Positions 24,515 to 32,128 are shown, counted from the stretch's first letter. The stretch: 32,128 nucleotides of DNA from Verrucomicrobiota bacterium (GCA_028873125.1 JAGWMQ010000027.1:1-32128); one strand, 5' to 3'. Translations and numbers: made by a program. The notes: generated from the sequence alone by a model not told the origin.

Positions 24515-24790
24515 CGCCACCGGCATTCCCGCCCGTGCGAATTGGAACAGTCCGGCTGGCTGCGGCGGGAAGGCACGGGCCGCACGCCGTTGACGCTGCT
24601 GGCTTTGAATTTTACAATGGCCGAAAAGTTTGAGAGCGTGTCTGAAAAATGGCAGCCGACGGCGTGAGCCGGCTCCGGCCACGGGTTTGATGCGGAAAAT
24701 TGAGCCGGCTCACGCCGGCGGCTACGACGGAAAAACAGTTGTCAGACACGCGCTGAGACTTGTCAGTTCGCCCGCTGGAATCAAACGGTT
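24515..24790. other. intergenic region containing a palindromic repeat element
   Basis: 276 bp between the kinase and GH125 genes. About 116 bp (24636-24751) form a two-part inverted repeat described separately; nothing else is recognisable and no promoter is clear. Confidence 0.5.
24636..24751. repeat. 116-bp palindromic element (REP/MITE-like)
   Basis: Outer arms gcgtgtctga (24636-24645) and tcagacacgc (24742-24751) are exact complements. Inner arms at 24655-24675 and 24702-24722 match at 20 of 21 positions around ggcgtgagccggctc. The tip tgagagcgtgtctgaaa recurs in near-identical form, tgagagcatgtccgaaa, at 26207-26223 just after the GH125 gene. No target duplication is obvious. Confidence 0.6.
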
Positions 24791-26209
24791 ATGATGACTC
24801 GAAGACGATTTGTGCAAACCGCCTCGCTTGCCGCCGGCGGCGTCATGCTGGCCCCCATGGGCCGCGCGGCGGAACCAGGCTTTCCCACGGTCCGAATTCC
24901 CGAAGCCAAACGCAGATTCAAAAGCCCCGCCGTCGAAGCGACCATCCGGCGCGTCCAATCGTCCATCGGCAACAAGGAACTGGCCTGGATGTTCGGCAAT
25001 TGCTTTCCGAACACGCTCGACACCACGGTGGAGTTTGAAATGCTGGACGGACGGCCCGACACCTATGTCATCACCGGCGACATTGACGCGATGTGGCTGC
25101 GCGACAGCTCGGCGCAGGTGTGGCCCTATCTGCCGCTGATGAAGGAGGACGCGCGGTTGCAGCAGTTGATTGCCGGCGTCATCAACCGGCAGACCCGGTG
25201 CATTCTGTTGGACCCTTATGCGAACGCCTTTTACAAGGACCCCCGCAAGGTCAGCATGTGGAAGAGCGACCTGACGGAGATGAAGCCGGGCGTCCATGAA
25301 CGCAAATGGGAGGTGGATTCCCTCTGCTATCCAATCCGCCTGGCGCACGGTTATTGGAAAGCCACCCAGGACACCTCGCCGTTTGACGCGGCCTGGCGGG
25401 AGGCGGTTCTGCTGACGTTGAAAACGTTCCGGCAGCAGCAACGCAAGAACGGAGCCGGCCCTTACCATTTCCAGCGCCGCGCGATCAATCCCTCGGACTC
25501 CCTGGTGTTGAACGGTTACGGCAATCCGGCCCGGCCCGTGGGAATGATTTTTTCCATGTTCCGTCCGAGCGACGACGCCACCATTTTTCCGCTGCTGGTG
25601 TCCTCGAATTTTTTCGCGGTCGTCAGCCTGCGCCAGGCCGCGGAAATGCTGGGCCGGATTCATCACGACTCCGAATCGGCGGCGCAGAGTTCAGCCCTCG
25701 CCGACGAGGTGGAACACGCGCTGCGCGAATATGCCGTCGTCCAACTTCCCGGGGCCGGCCCCGGATACGCCTACGAGGTGGACGCCTATGGCGGCCGCAA
25801 TTGCATGGACGACGCCAACGTACCCAGCTTGCTGGCCCTGCCTTACCTCGGCGCGGTGAAGCGCGACGACCCTCTTTACCGGAACACGCGGCGTTGGGCG
25901 CTTTCCCTGCGCAACCCATATTACTTCAAGGGCGCGGCGGCGGAAGGTCTGGGCGGGCCGCACACCGGGCTGAACATGATCTGGCCGCTGGGGCTTATCG
26001 TGCAGGCGCTGACCAGCGCCGACGACGAAGAAATCCGACGGTGTCTGGACCTCCTGCAAAAAACCCAAGCCGGCACCGGCTTCATTCACGAATCCTTCTA
26101 CAAGGATGATTCGAAAAAGTACACGCGTTCGTGGTTTGCCTGGGCCAACACCATTTTTGGCGAACTGATCCTGACCACGTTCGAGAAACAGCCGCAGCTC
26201 CTGAACTGA
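24791..26209 (+). CDS. GH125 exo-alpha-1,6-mannosidase
   Basis: A 472-residue glycoside hydrolase of the GH125 (formerly DUF1237) family, which releases mannose from alpha-1,6-linked non-reducing ends without metal. The N-terminus MMTRRRFVQTASLAAGGVML is a Tat signal (twin Arg plus hydrophobic stretch). Family motifs appear in order: DIDAMWLRDSSAQVWPYLPL (from about residue 97), KWEVDSLCYPIRLAHGYWK, FRPSDDATIFPLLVSSNFFA, CMDDANVPSLLALPYLG (Met339), GGPHTGLNMIWPLG and FIHESFYKDDSKKYTRSWFA (Glu434). Asp in the MDDAN region and Glu in HESF are the likely acid and base, from memory of the clostridial enzyme. It lies downstream of the transporter and kinase genes, and the GH92 gene further right supports an alpha-mannan/N-glycan pathway. 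Confidence 0.92.
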   Translation: MMTRRRFVQTASLAAGGVMLAPMGRAAEPGFPTVRIPEAKRRFKSPAVEATIRRVQSSIGNKELAWMFGNCFPNTLDTTVEFEMLDGRPDTYVITGDIDAMWLRDSSAQVWPYLPLMKEDARLQQLIAGVINRQTRCILLDPYANAFYKDPRKVSMWKSDLTEMKPGVHERKWEVDSLCYPIRLAHGYWKATQDTSPFDAAWREAVLLTLKTFRQQQRKNGAGPYHFQRRAINPSDSLVLNGYGNPARPVGMIFSMFRPSDDATIFPLLVSSNFFAVVSLRQAAEMLGRIHHDSESAAQSSALADEVEHALREYAVVQLPGAGPGYAYEVDAYGGRNCMDDANVPSLLALPYLGAVKRDDPLYRNTRRWALSLRNPYYFKGAAAEGLGGPHTGLNMIWPLGLIVQALTSADDEEIRRCLDLLQKTQAGTGFIHESFYKDDSKKYTRSWFAWANTIFGELILTTFEKQPQLLN

Positions 26210-26222
26210 GAGCATGTCCGAA

Positions 26223-26250
26223 ATTGGAACTTGGAGCTTGGAATTTGGCT
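26223..26250. repeat. four tandem heptamers (nTTGGnn)
   Basis: attggaa, cttggag, cttggaa and tttggct follow one another in exact 7-bp register, in the 53-bp gap between the convergent ends of GH125 and modC. This is a short tandemly repeated heptamer type repeat; its function is unknown. Confidence 0.6.
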
Positions 26251-26262
26251 CCTCGCTCATCG

Positions 26263-27372
26263 TCATGCCGAGCTTGGTTTGGACCGGCAAATCAAATGCA
26301 CCTGCGGCGCCTTGATCAAGGCCATGACCATGGCCCCGGGCCGCAAATTCATTTCCGCGGCCGCCTGGGGCGTCAGCAGCGCCTTGAGGGAAAAACCGCA
26401 ATCCAATTCCACCCGCATCAGCGGCCCTTCGCGTTGAACGGAGACGACGCGCGCCGGGAGCCGGTTCCGCGCGCTGGTCTGCGACGGGGCCTCCCGCACC
26501 AGAATGACGTCCTCGGCGCGGATGCACACGTGGACGGCCTCCGCGCCGTCCGACAAATCCCCGGCCAGCGCGGTTAATCGGGTTTCATTGACCAGCACGG
26601 TGGCCAGGCCGTCGGCCACGCCGACGACGCGCGCCGGCAAAACGGTCTCGGCGCCGACGACATGCGCCACGGCCAGGTTCGCCGGACGATTGAAGACCTC
26701 TTCCACGACGCCCGTTTGCTCGATCCGTCCGGCGTTCACCACCACGACCCGATCACCCAACGCCAGGGCGTCGGCGCGGTCGTGCGTCACCAGCAGCGCC
26801 GGAACGGCCAGTTCCGCCAGCCAGCGGCGCAGTTCGTCGCGCAGGCGCTGACGGGTCGGCGCGTCCAGCGCCGACAGCGGCTCGTCGAGCAACAGCAGCC
26901 GCGGATTCCGCGCCACGGCACGCGCCAGTGCCACGCGCTGCTGCTGGCCGCCGGACAATTCGCCGGGCCGGCGGTGTTCCAGTCCGCCCAGTCCAAGCCA
27001 GCCGGTGAGTTCAACCACACGGGCGCGCCGTTCCGCCATGGGACGGCCGCGCAACCCGTAGGCGATGTTGGCCGCGACGGTCAGGTGCGGAAACAGCGCG
27101 TAATCCTGCGGGACAAAACCAACCTGGCGGCTTTGCGCCGGCAGAAATTTTTTCCGCGCGGGGTCAAACCAGGTTTGGCCGTCAAATTTGATGGAGCCTT
27201 CCCCGGGCCAATCCAGGCCGGCAAGGCACCGCAGGATCGTCGTTTTGCCCGCGCCGGACGGGCCGAACAACACGGTCACCCCCGAGTCCGCCGCGGCGCG
27301 CAGCGAATCCACCCGGATTTCCGGACCGTTCGGAAATCGGCGGACGAAGGAGGCGGTCAGTCCGGTGCTCAT
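26263..27372 (-). CDS. modC: molybdate ABC transporter ATP-binding protein
   Basis: A 369-residue ATPase subunit that powers molybdate (or tungstate) uptake through ModB. Walker A GPSGAGKTT (37-45), Q loop FVPQDYALFP, signature LSGGQQQRVALARA, Walker B and D loop LLLLDEPLSALDAP and switch His in LLVTHDRADAL are all present. The C-terminal part (about 230-369) carries a TOBE/MOP-type domain (HVCIRAEDVIL, then VELDCGFSLKALLTPQAA) that binds the oxyanion in ModC. The ATG at 27372 overlaps the modB stop by 4 bp (ATGA), so a longer in-frame extension is rejected. It is the last gene of a leftward unit; its end converges on GH125. Confidence 0.93.
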   Translation of the reverse strand: MSTGLTASFVRRFPNGPEIRVDSLRAAADSGVTVLFGPSGAGKTTILRCLAGLDWPGEGSIKFDGQTWFDPARKKFLPAQSRQVGFVPQDYALFPHLTVAANIAYGLRGRPMAERRARVVELTGWLGLGGLEHRRPGELSGGQQQRVALARAVARNPRLLLLDEPLSALDAPTRQRLRDELRRWLAELAVPALLVTHDRADALALGDRVVVVNAGRIEQTGVVEEVFNRPANLAVAHVVGAETVLPARVVGVADGLATVLVNETRLTALAGDLSDGAEAVHVCIRAEDVILVREAPSQTSARNRLPARVVSVQREGPLMRVELDCGFSLKALLTPQAAAEMNLRPGAMVMALIKAPQVHLICRSKPSSA

Positions 27373-28034
27373 GGGCGTTTGCGCTGAAATCGCCGGCCCA
27401 GCCACAGCGCGGCGAACGCCAGCGCCAGCGAGACGCCGGCCAGTCTCCAGGCATGAACGTCGTGGCCGAGTTGGATCTGTTCGTAAATGGAGACCGCCAG
27501 CGTGGTGGTCCGGCCGGGAATGTTGCCCGCGACCGTGATGGTCGCGCCGAACTCGCCGAGCGCGCGGGCAAAGGCCAGGAGCGTTCCCGCCGCCAGTCCG
27601 CGGCGCGCCAGGGGCAGGGTGATGGTGAAGAACACGCGCCAGCGCCCGGCGCCCAAGGTGTGCGCCATCTGTTCCAACGCCGGGTTGACCTCCTCGATGG
27701 CCGACTTTGCCGCCCACACCAGCAAGGGCAGCGACATCACCGCCAGCGCCAGTGCCACGGCGCGCCAGGTGAAGACCACGTCCACCCCGAACCGCTCGTG
27801 AAGCCAGTGGCCGAATGGTCCGTTCCGGCCGAACAATTCCAGCAGGACCAGACCGGTCAATACCGGCGGCATCACCAGAGGCAGGGACACCAGCGTCTCC
27901 ACCAGCGCCTTGCCGCGCGATTGAGCGCGGGCCAGCCACCACGCCAGCGCCACGCCCGGCGGCCAGATGAGCAAGGTGCTCAACAGCGCCATCCGCGCGC
28001 TGAACCCGATGATCTGCCAGTCCTCATGGCTCAT
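27369..28034 (-). CDS. modB: molybdate ABC transporter permease
   Basis: A 221-residue inner-membrane permease with about five or six helices. VSLPLVMPPVLTGLVLLELF and the cytoplasmic coupling segment ARRGLAAGTLLAFARALGEF followed by GATITVAGNIPGRTTTL match ModB (EAA-type loop with conserved Gly). The product starts MSHEDWQIIGFSARMALLST. The start at 28034 overlaps the modA end by 11 bp, and the stop overlaps the modC start by 4 bp, which means strict co-translation of the three transporter subunits. Confidence 0.94.
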   Translation of the reverse strand: MSHEDWQIIGFSARMALLSTLLIWPPGVALAWWLARAQSRGKALVETLVSLPLVMPPVLTGLVLLELFGRNGPFGHWLHERFGVDVVFTWRAVALALAVMSLPLLVWAAKSAIEEVNPALEQMAHTLGAGRWRVFFTITLPLARRGLAAGTLLAFARALGEFGATITVAGNIPGRTTTLAVSIYEQIQLGHDVHAWRLAGVSLALAFAALWLGRRFQRKRP

Positions 28035-28794
28035 GGATGGGGAGGGTCTTCAACGGAATGAATCCGTAGCGGGCGAAGATGTCGCCCGCCTCGTTTCCGG
28101 AGAGGAAATAGAGAAAGTTCTTCGCAGCCTCAGGTTCCGGGGCATCCTTCAGCAGCGCCATCGGGTAAGCGATCCTGGGGCCTGCCGACGGCGGCACTGC
28201 CATCACTGTTTTTACTTTTCGGGAAATCGCGGCATCGGTCTTATAGACGATGCCGGCGTCCACGTTGCCCGATGCCACCGCCGCCAGGCAGGCGCGGACG
28301 TTTTCAGTCGGAACCACCTTGGGTTCGACGGCCGCCCAAAGATGGTCCTTTTCCAACAACGCCTTCGCGTAGATGCCCGCCGGCACGGCCCGCGGATCGG
28401 CCAGGGCGATGCGCTTGATGTTGGGAGCGGCCAAGTCGGCCAGGTTGGTGAGGGCCGCGCCGCCTTTGGCGGGAACCACCACTACCAGCGCGTTGCTCAG
28501 GCGTGTGCGGCGCGTGGCGTTGACAATCAGGTTCCTTTTCGCCAGCGCGTCCATCCAGCCTTCGTCGGCGGAAAAGAAAACGTCCGCGGGCGCACCGGCC
28601 TCGATTTGGCGGGCGAGCGTGGACGAGGCCGCGAAATTGAAAACGATATGATGGTCGGAGTGTTGTTCGTAGTCGGCGGCGACGGCCTTCAGGGCGTCAG
28701 TGAGGCTGGCCGCCGCAAAGACGGTGACCGGGGCGGCGTGCAGCGCGTGCGCCGCCAAAATCGCGACTGCCAGAATGACCAGACCAGTCCTCAT
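28024..28794 (-). CDS. modA: molybdate-binding periplasmic protein
   Basis: A 256-residue solute-binding protein that captures molybdate or tungstate in the periplasm. The signal peptide is RTGLVILAVAILAAHALHA. The mature start VTVFAAASLTDALKAVAADY, then FNFAASSTLARQIEAGAPAD and VFFSADEGWMDAL, and later IALADPRAVPAGIYAKALLE and VDAGIVYKTDA are typical of ModA. The ATG at 28794 puts the signal peptide at the start; the frame open further upstream (to 28956) would overlap the cupin gene. It lies 20 bp after the cupin gene in the same direction. Confidence 0.93.
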   Translation of the reverse strand: MRTGLVILAVAILAAHALHAAPVTVFAAASLTDALKAVAADYEQHSDHHIVFNFAASSTLARQIEAGAPADVFFSADEGWMDALAKRNLIVNATRRTRLSNALVVVVPAKGGAALTNLADLAAPNIKRIALADPRAVPAGIYAKALLEKDHLWAAVEPKVVPTENVRACLAAVASGNVDAGIVYKTDAAISRKVKTVMAVPPSAGPRIAYPMALLKDAPEPEAAKNFLYFLSGNEAGDIFARYGFIPLKTLPIHEP

Positions 28795-28814
28795 TTTGAC
28801 TTGCCAGTCCGGTT

Positions 28815-29285
28815 TTACCGTTTGACTCGCCGCCAGTCCCAGCCCTGCTGCCGGCAAAGGACCTTGACGTGCGAATCCCAGGTCGGCTCGGCGGCGGGGC
28901 GGCCTCCGACAAAGCAATCCACCGCCAGATAGCGCAGTGCTCTTTTTCCTTTGCATCGGATTGTATGCGGCGTCTTTGGCGGAATCCGAACCACGTCGCC
29001 CGGCCGGACCGGAAACGGCTTCCGCTTCCCGCCAATGCGCAAAACGCCGTTGCCTTCCATCACGTAAAACACCTGCTCGGTGTCGTCGTGCTGGTGCAGC
29101 GGCGGCGCCTCGCCCGGTTCAAGCACGACGACAAAAACCTCGGACGTCTCCGAATCGGCGCGGTCCACGACCAGGTCGTTCTCGTGCGTGGGAAAGCGGT
29201 AACGCTTCGTCTTGGAGGTGGAAAACACAAATTGCACTTTGGCGTTGCTTTGTGTTCCTGGCGTTCTCTTGCGGCTAGTTTTCAT
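28815..29285 (-). CDS. cupin-domain protein
   Basis: A 156-residue single-domain cupin. Motif 1 is visible as PGEAPPLHQHDDTEQVFYVM (HxH plus Glu, the metal ligands) and motif 2 as PGDVVRIPPKTPHTI (final His ligand). The C-terminus is Trp- and basic-rich (WDSHVKVLCRQQGWDWRRVK). No signal peptide is seen. Function unknown: cupins of this small type may be sugar-related isomerases, oxygenases or ligand sensors. The start at 29285 (MKTSRK) overlaps the end of the GH92 gene by 11 bp, so it is probably translated from the same message; modA follows after 20 bp. Whether it serves sugar or molybdate handling cannot be told. Confidence 0.8.
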   Translation of the reverse strand: MKTSRKRTPGTQSNAKVQFVFSTSKTKRYRFPTHENDLVVDRADSETSEVFVVVLEPGEAPPLHQHDDTEQVFYVMEGNGVLRIGGKRKPFPVRPGDVVRIPPKTPHTIRCKGKRALRYLAVDCFVGGRPAAEPTWDSHVKVLCRQQGWDWRRVKR

Positions 29286-31590
29286 TCGACATCGAGGGCG
29301 GCGCGGCGTCGGGCGCGCTGCCCCAATTCTTGTTTGGCCTCGGTCCCATTTCAAATTCCAATCTCCCGCCGTTCACGATGTCCGCATGACTGAACCACGG
29401 CCGGTCGAGGGGCCGCCCGTTGAGCCTCGCCGACTGGATGAAGACGTTCTTTCCGGAATTGTTCCTGGCGACGATGACGAAATCCTTTCCGTTGCCCAGG
29501 CGCAGGGTTACCCGGTCGAAAACCGGGCTGCCGATGATGTATTCGGGCCGCGCCGGATTGACGGGGTAAAAGCCCAGGGCGCTCAGCACATACCAGGCCG
29601 AGGTGGCGCCTTGGTCGTCCATGCCCGGGTAGGGCAGGCCGGCCGGGTCGCTCCCGTAAAGTTCGCGCAGGATTTTGCGGACGAGCGCCTGGGTCTTCCA
29701 CGGCTCTCCGGCGTAATCGTAAAAATACGGCGCCTGCCAGTCGGGCTGATTGCCCTGGCAGTATTGGCCGATCAGGCCGGTCACGTCCCGCGCGATGCCT
29801 TTCGGGTGGTACGGCAGCGTGAAGAATTCATCGAGCTTGGCACAAAACTTCTGGCGCCCGCCCAGCAACCGGATCAAACCGGCGACGTCCTGCGGGACGA
29901 GCCAAAGCGTCTGCCAGCCGTTGGCTTCCTTCATCATGAAGTTGTAATACGGCTCGCGCGGGTCGAACGGCGAGATCCACGAGCCGTCCGCATTGCGGCC
30001 GCGCATGAAACCAATCGCCGGGTCGAAGACGTTGGTGTAATCGTGCGCGCGGGCGAGGAACATCTCGTAGTCGTCCAGCCTGCCGAGCTTTTTGGCGTAG
30101 AGCGCCAGGTCGTAGTCGTCCCAGGCGTATTCCAGCGTCGTGGCCACGCCGGCGTTGCCGTCGGCATAAGGCGGACTCGGATTCGGCACGACGATGTCGT
30201 GGATCCAGCCCCTTTGCAGGTATTCGGCGAGATGGCCGCGCGGGCCGCGCGGGTCGGTGGCGTTCTTGCGCAGATAGTCGTACGCCGCCCCCCAGTCGAA
30301 CTGATAGCCGCGTTCCCAGGCGCCCAGATACAGGAATACCGCGTTGTCGCCGTGAAATGACGTGCTCATCCAGCCGGATTCGCGGGCCATCTCCAGGTGG
30401 GTGCGCAGGACGTTGGTCATAAGCTCCGGTTCCAGCAGCATCAGCAGGACGATCTGGTCGCGGCCCGTGTCCCAGAACGGCACGCCGCTGTAGCGGTCAT
30501 AATCTCCGGTGTGAATTTCGCCGTCCAGGCCGCGGAACGGTTCGCCTCGTCTGGCGAGCAGGCGCGGACTGGAGAGGGCGTGATAAAACGCCGAATAGAA
30601 AAACCGGCGCTCCTGTTCCGTGCCGCCCCGGACTTCGATCAGGCTGAGCTTTTTGTTCCAAATTTTTGCGGCCGCCGCCTTGACGCCGTCGAAATCCCAT
30701 CCCGGGTTTTCCGATTTCAATTGTTGATCCGCCTGCTCCAGACTTTGGCCGGCGGCGACCTTCACCAGGATTTGTTCGCCGGCCGTGGTTGAAAAATTCA
30801 AATAGCAGCCGGCGTAGCTCCCCGATTCGGAGCGCGAATCCGGCCGGGTCACGTCGGTTCGCCTGACCCATCCGCCGTCGAGCGCCGGAACCTCCTGGCG
30901 AAAGGTGCCGAAGGATTTGAACGGCTTTGAGAATTCCGCGATGAAATAGCGTGCGCTCCGGTCACCGCGTCCGCCGCGCGCCGCCTGACCGCGAATGGCG
31001 TGATCGCCGATGATTTCCACGCTGGCATCGCGGGGGCCCAGGTCCAGCAGCACGACGCCCTTGTCCGTTTTGGGAAATGTAAAACGGTAGAAGGCGGTGT
31101 GCGCGGTTGTGGTGAGCTCGCTCTTAATCTGGTAATCCGGGAAATAGACCGTGTAATAGCCCGGGGATGCGTGTTCGGAGTCCTTGTCATACACCGAGGC
31201 GTAACTGCGGTCCGGGGGAACGGTCCAATCACCGGCCAAGGGCATCAAGGTCATGCCGGGAACTATGCTGGAAAAGCCGATCATCGTCCGGCGCGGATAG
31301 GTGTAAGGCCAGCGGATGCCGTGGTTGCCGGCCGCTTCGGCCAGATCCTTGTTGAGTGGGCCGCAGGTGGGGGAGCGATGGGGCAGGGCCGGCCCCGGCC
31401 AGACGAATCCGGTGTAAAGCTCCTCGCCCGGTGGTGGCGCGTTGCCGATCCATTTCTGTCGGTCAAGGGGCGCGGTGCCGACAAGCGGGTTGGCCAGGTC
31501 CACCGGTCTCTCGCCCGCGACGGCCCGGCCTTTAACCAGAGCAGCCAGCAGAAGGCCCAGGACCAACCGGCGCACGAAATTCGAATGCAT
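29275..31590 (-). CDS. GH92 alpha-mannosidase
   Basis: A 771-residue exported exo-alpha-mannosidase (calcium-dependent, inverting). The signal peptide is NFVRRLVLGLLLAALVKGRAVA. Family motifs: SPTCGPLNKDLAE region, RRFFYSAFYHALSSPRL, VPFWDTGRDQ, FHGDNAVFLYLGAWERGYQF, KEANGWQTLWLVPQDVAGLI (probable acid Glu in KEANGWQ), then GQYCQGNQPDWQAPYFYDYA and PYPGMDDQGATSAWYVLSAL (Asp pair of the GNDD motif). The usual HGNEPSHH-type segment reads QGNQPDWQ, so the usual Glu is Gln, and GNDD reads GMDD; linkage preference may therefore differ from the common alpha-1,2 type. The ATG at 31590 (MHSNF) puts the signal peptide first; a longer start at 31623 is less good. It is the first gene of the leftward unit with cupin and modABC. 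Confidence 0.93.
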   Translation of the reverse strand: MHSNFVRRLVLGLLLAALVKGRAVAGERPVDLANPLVGTAPLDRQKWIGNAPPPGEELYTGFVWPGPALPHRSPTCGPLNKDLAEAAGNHGIRWPYTYPRRTMIGFSSIVPGMTLMPLAGDWTVPPDRSYASVYDKDSEHASPGYYTVYFPDYQIKSELTTTAHTAFYRFTFPKTDKGVVLLDLGPRDASVEIIGDHAIRGQAARGGRGDRSARYFIAEFSKPFKSFGTFRQEVPALDGGWVRRTDVTRPDSRSESGSYAGCYLNFSTTAGEQILVKVAAGQSLEQADQQLKSENPGWDFDGVKAAAAKIWNKKLSLIEVRGGTEQERRFFYSAFYHALSSPRLLARRGEPFRGLDGEIHTGDYDRYSGVPFWDTGRDQIVLLMLLEPELMTNVLRTHLEMARESGWMSTSFHGDNAVFLYLGAWERGYQFDWGAAYDYLRKNATDPRGPRGHLAEYLQRGWIHDIVVPNPSPPYADGNAGVATTLEYAWDDYDLALYAKKLGRLDDYEMFLARAHDYTNVFDPAIGFMRGRNADGSWISPFDPREPYYNFMMKEANGWQTLWLVPQDVAGLIRLLGGRQKFCAKLDEFFTLPYHPKGIARDVTGLIGQYCQGNQPDWQAPYFYDYAGEPWKTQALVRKILRELYGSDPAGLPYPGMDDQGATSAWYVLSALGFYPVNPARPEYIIGSPVFDRVTLRLGNGKDFVIVARNNSGKNVFIQSARLNGRPLDRPWFSHADIVNGGRLEFEMGPRPNKNWGSAPDAAPPSMSNEN

Positions 31591-31830
31591 GGCGGGCACA
31601 GAATGGCCGACCCGGACCCGCAAATCAAATGCGCAGATGGGCCGCGCAAATTACACCCTTGACTTGAATTTAGAGGGGAATCGCGGCGGGTCGGCAACGC
31701 CGATGGTGGCATTGACGATCATAAGCTTCCGTGACAGTTTTACCCTCAACGGCGGCGGCACGACAATGGCGGAGGTCAAAAAATTACCGGTGACAACAAA
31801 CGATCTGGACGGGGTCGTGGCGGCTGCAAC
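31591..31830. other. divergent intergenic region, nothing specific recognised
   Basis: 240 bp between the GH92 start and the truncated rightward gene. Promoters for both directions should lie here, but I see no clear hexamer pair and no dyad; open frames crossing it look like shadows of GH92. Confidence 0.3.
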
Positions 31831-31983
31831 ATGAAAACGTTGTTCCGAACGATGTGTCTTTTGTTGCTCGCCCAGCCCGGCGCGCGTGCGGTGAACGTGT
31901 TGACCCAGCATAACGACCTGGCGCGCACCGGGGCCAACCTGGAGGAAACCCTCCTGACTCCGGACAACGTCAACTCCAACTAG
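31831..31983 (+). pseudogene. 5' fragment of a secreted PQQ/beta-propeller-like protein
   Basis: A 50-residue frame from ATG: a signal peptide MKTLFRTMCLLLLAQPGARA, then VNVLTQHNDLARTGANLEET and LLTPDNVNSN, then TAG. The segment VLTQHNDxARTGAN...LTxxNVN is the characteristic start of large secreted beta-propeller (PQQ-repeat-like) proteins of Acidobacteria and Verrucomicrobia, several hundred residues long. Here it stops just where the propeller should begin. The following sequence stays open in the same frame to 32103 (SLNKRDFLIAFKKKLG...) but is AT-rich and has no propeller character, so the gene is probably cut by a rearrangement or insertion at about 31980. Confidence 0.55.
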
Positions 31984-32128
31984 TCCCTCAACAAGCGTGA
32001 TTTTTTAATTGCTTTCAAGAAAAAGCTCGGAATGGCCTTAAACATTGGTTGGAATGCGTTTGTCACAACAACAAGCAAACCAACAAAAGGTCATTTCGAG
32101 TGAATAGAAGCTACCGCAAGATTCTCCG
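31984..32128. other. AT-rich tail of window, unidentified
   Basis: 145 bp clearly richer in A and T than the rest. The frame continuing from the truncated gene is open to a TGA at 32101-32103 but shows no domain. It may be the edge of foreign DNA inserted into the propeller gene; nothing more can be said from the window. Confidence 0.35.

Noticed and set aside
26263-27942. 559-codon extended version of modC
   Set aside because: The extra N-terminal part lies in another frame of modB; the ATG at 27372 with ATGA overlap opens the normal ModC.
28024-28956. Longer modA start upstream of 28794
   Set aside because: It would overlap the cupin gene and put about 50 residues before the signal peptide.
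31442-31834. 130-codon rightward frame across the GH92 start
   Set aside because: Mostly antisense to GH92 with no domain; its end merely overlaps the start of the truncated secreted gene.
1-32128. CRISPR arrays, rRNA genes or defence systems
   Set aside because: I saw no regularly spaced direct repeats with unique spacers, no rRNA-like sequence and no nuclease/helicase-type defence genes.

Overview
The window (about 32 kb, GC-rich) looks like a chromosomal stretch of a Verrucomicrobiota bacterium, probably of the Pedosphaera/Limisphaerales type. The evidence is two adjacent proteins with the [18 protein letters not shown] pseudopilin leader and an xADGHA motif, a giant secreted LamG/Ig/lectin protein with a C-terminal FYRL motif, and many secreted glycoside hydrolases (GH28, GH92, GH125). 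This is an inference from gene content; no 16S or other marker is present.

Left part (1-7172): a decaying metal/arsenic-resistance accessory region. It holds a thioredoxin-like C-terminal fragment coupled to a PiT phosphate transporter with a large internal deletion, a splinter of the arsenosugar radical-SAM gene arsS, and another gene tail hit by a 110-bp MITE with 9-bp target duplication. Intact genes follow: a MerC-like/GDCCVxC fusion, a Cu+ P1B-ATPase with YHS and two heavy-metal-binding domains, a redoxin and a secreted DUF3047-like protein. An IS21 istA remnant comes next. The region ends in about 550 bp of non-coding DNA with clustered GACAC and TTGCAA repeats, closed by the 3' end of an initiator tRNA-fMet gene at 7145-7172. 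I read this as the downstream attachment scar of an integrated island lying to the left.

Core segment (7249-10880): aroB, a trpG/pabA glutamine amidotransferase and panD run rightward. A Mn/Fe superoxide dismutase lies convergent to panD. A short NarL-type histidine kinase, probably a truncated remnant, is divergent from it. panD has a sigma70-like promoter so close to its ATG that the mRNA may be leaderless.

Polysaccharide/surface segment (10943-21637): a Tat-exported GH28 polygalacturonase-like protein is divergent from a 2175-residue secreted protein with five LamG-like, six Ig-like and one legume-lectin-like module. The two share a 240-bp intergenic region with an AT-rich dyad. A strong hairpin and two pseudopilin-like proteins follow.

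Mannose segment (22202-31590): an FHS-family sugar transporter, a ROK sugar kinase without the usual zinc motif and a GH125 exo-alpha-1,6-mannosidase run rightward. They converge on a tightly packed leftward set: GH92 alpha-mannosidase, cupin, modA, modB, modC. Together they suggest uptake and phosphorylation of mannose released from alpha-mannan or N-glycans, with molybdate import unexpectedly in the GH92 transcription unit. The right edge carries a 50-codon 5' fragment of a secreted PQQ/beta-propeller-like gene that stops prematurely in AT-rich DNA.
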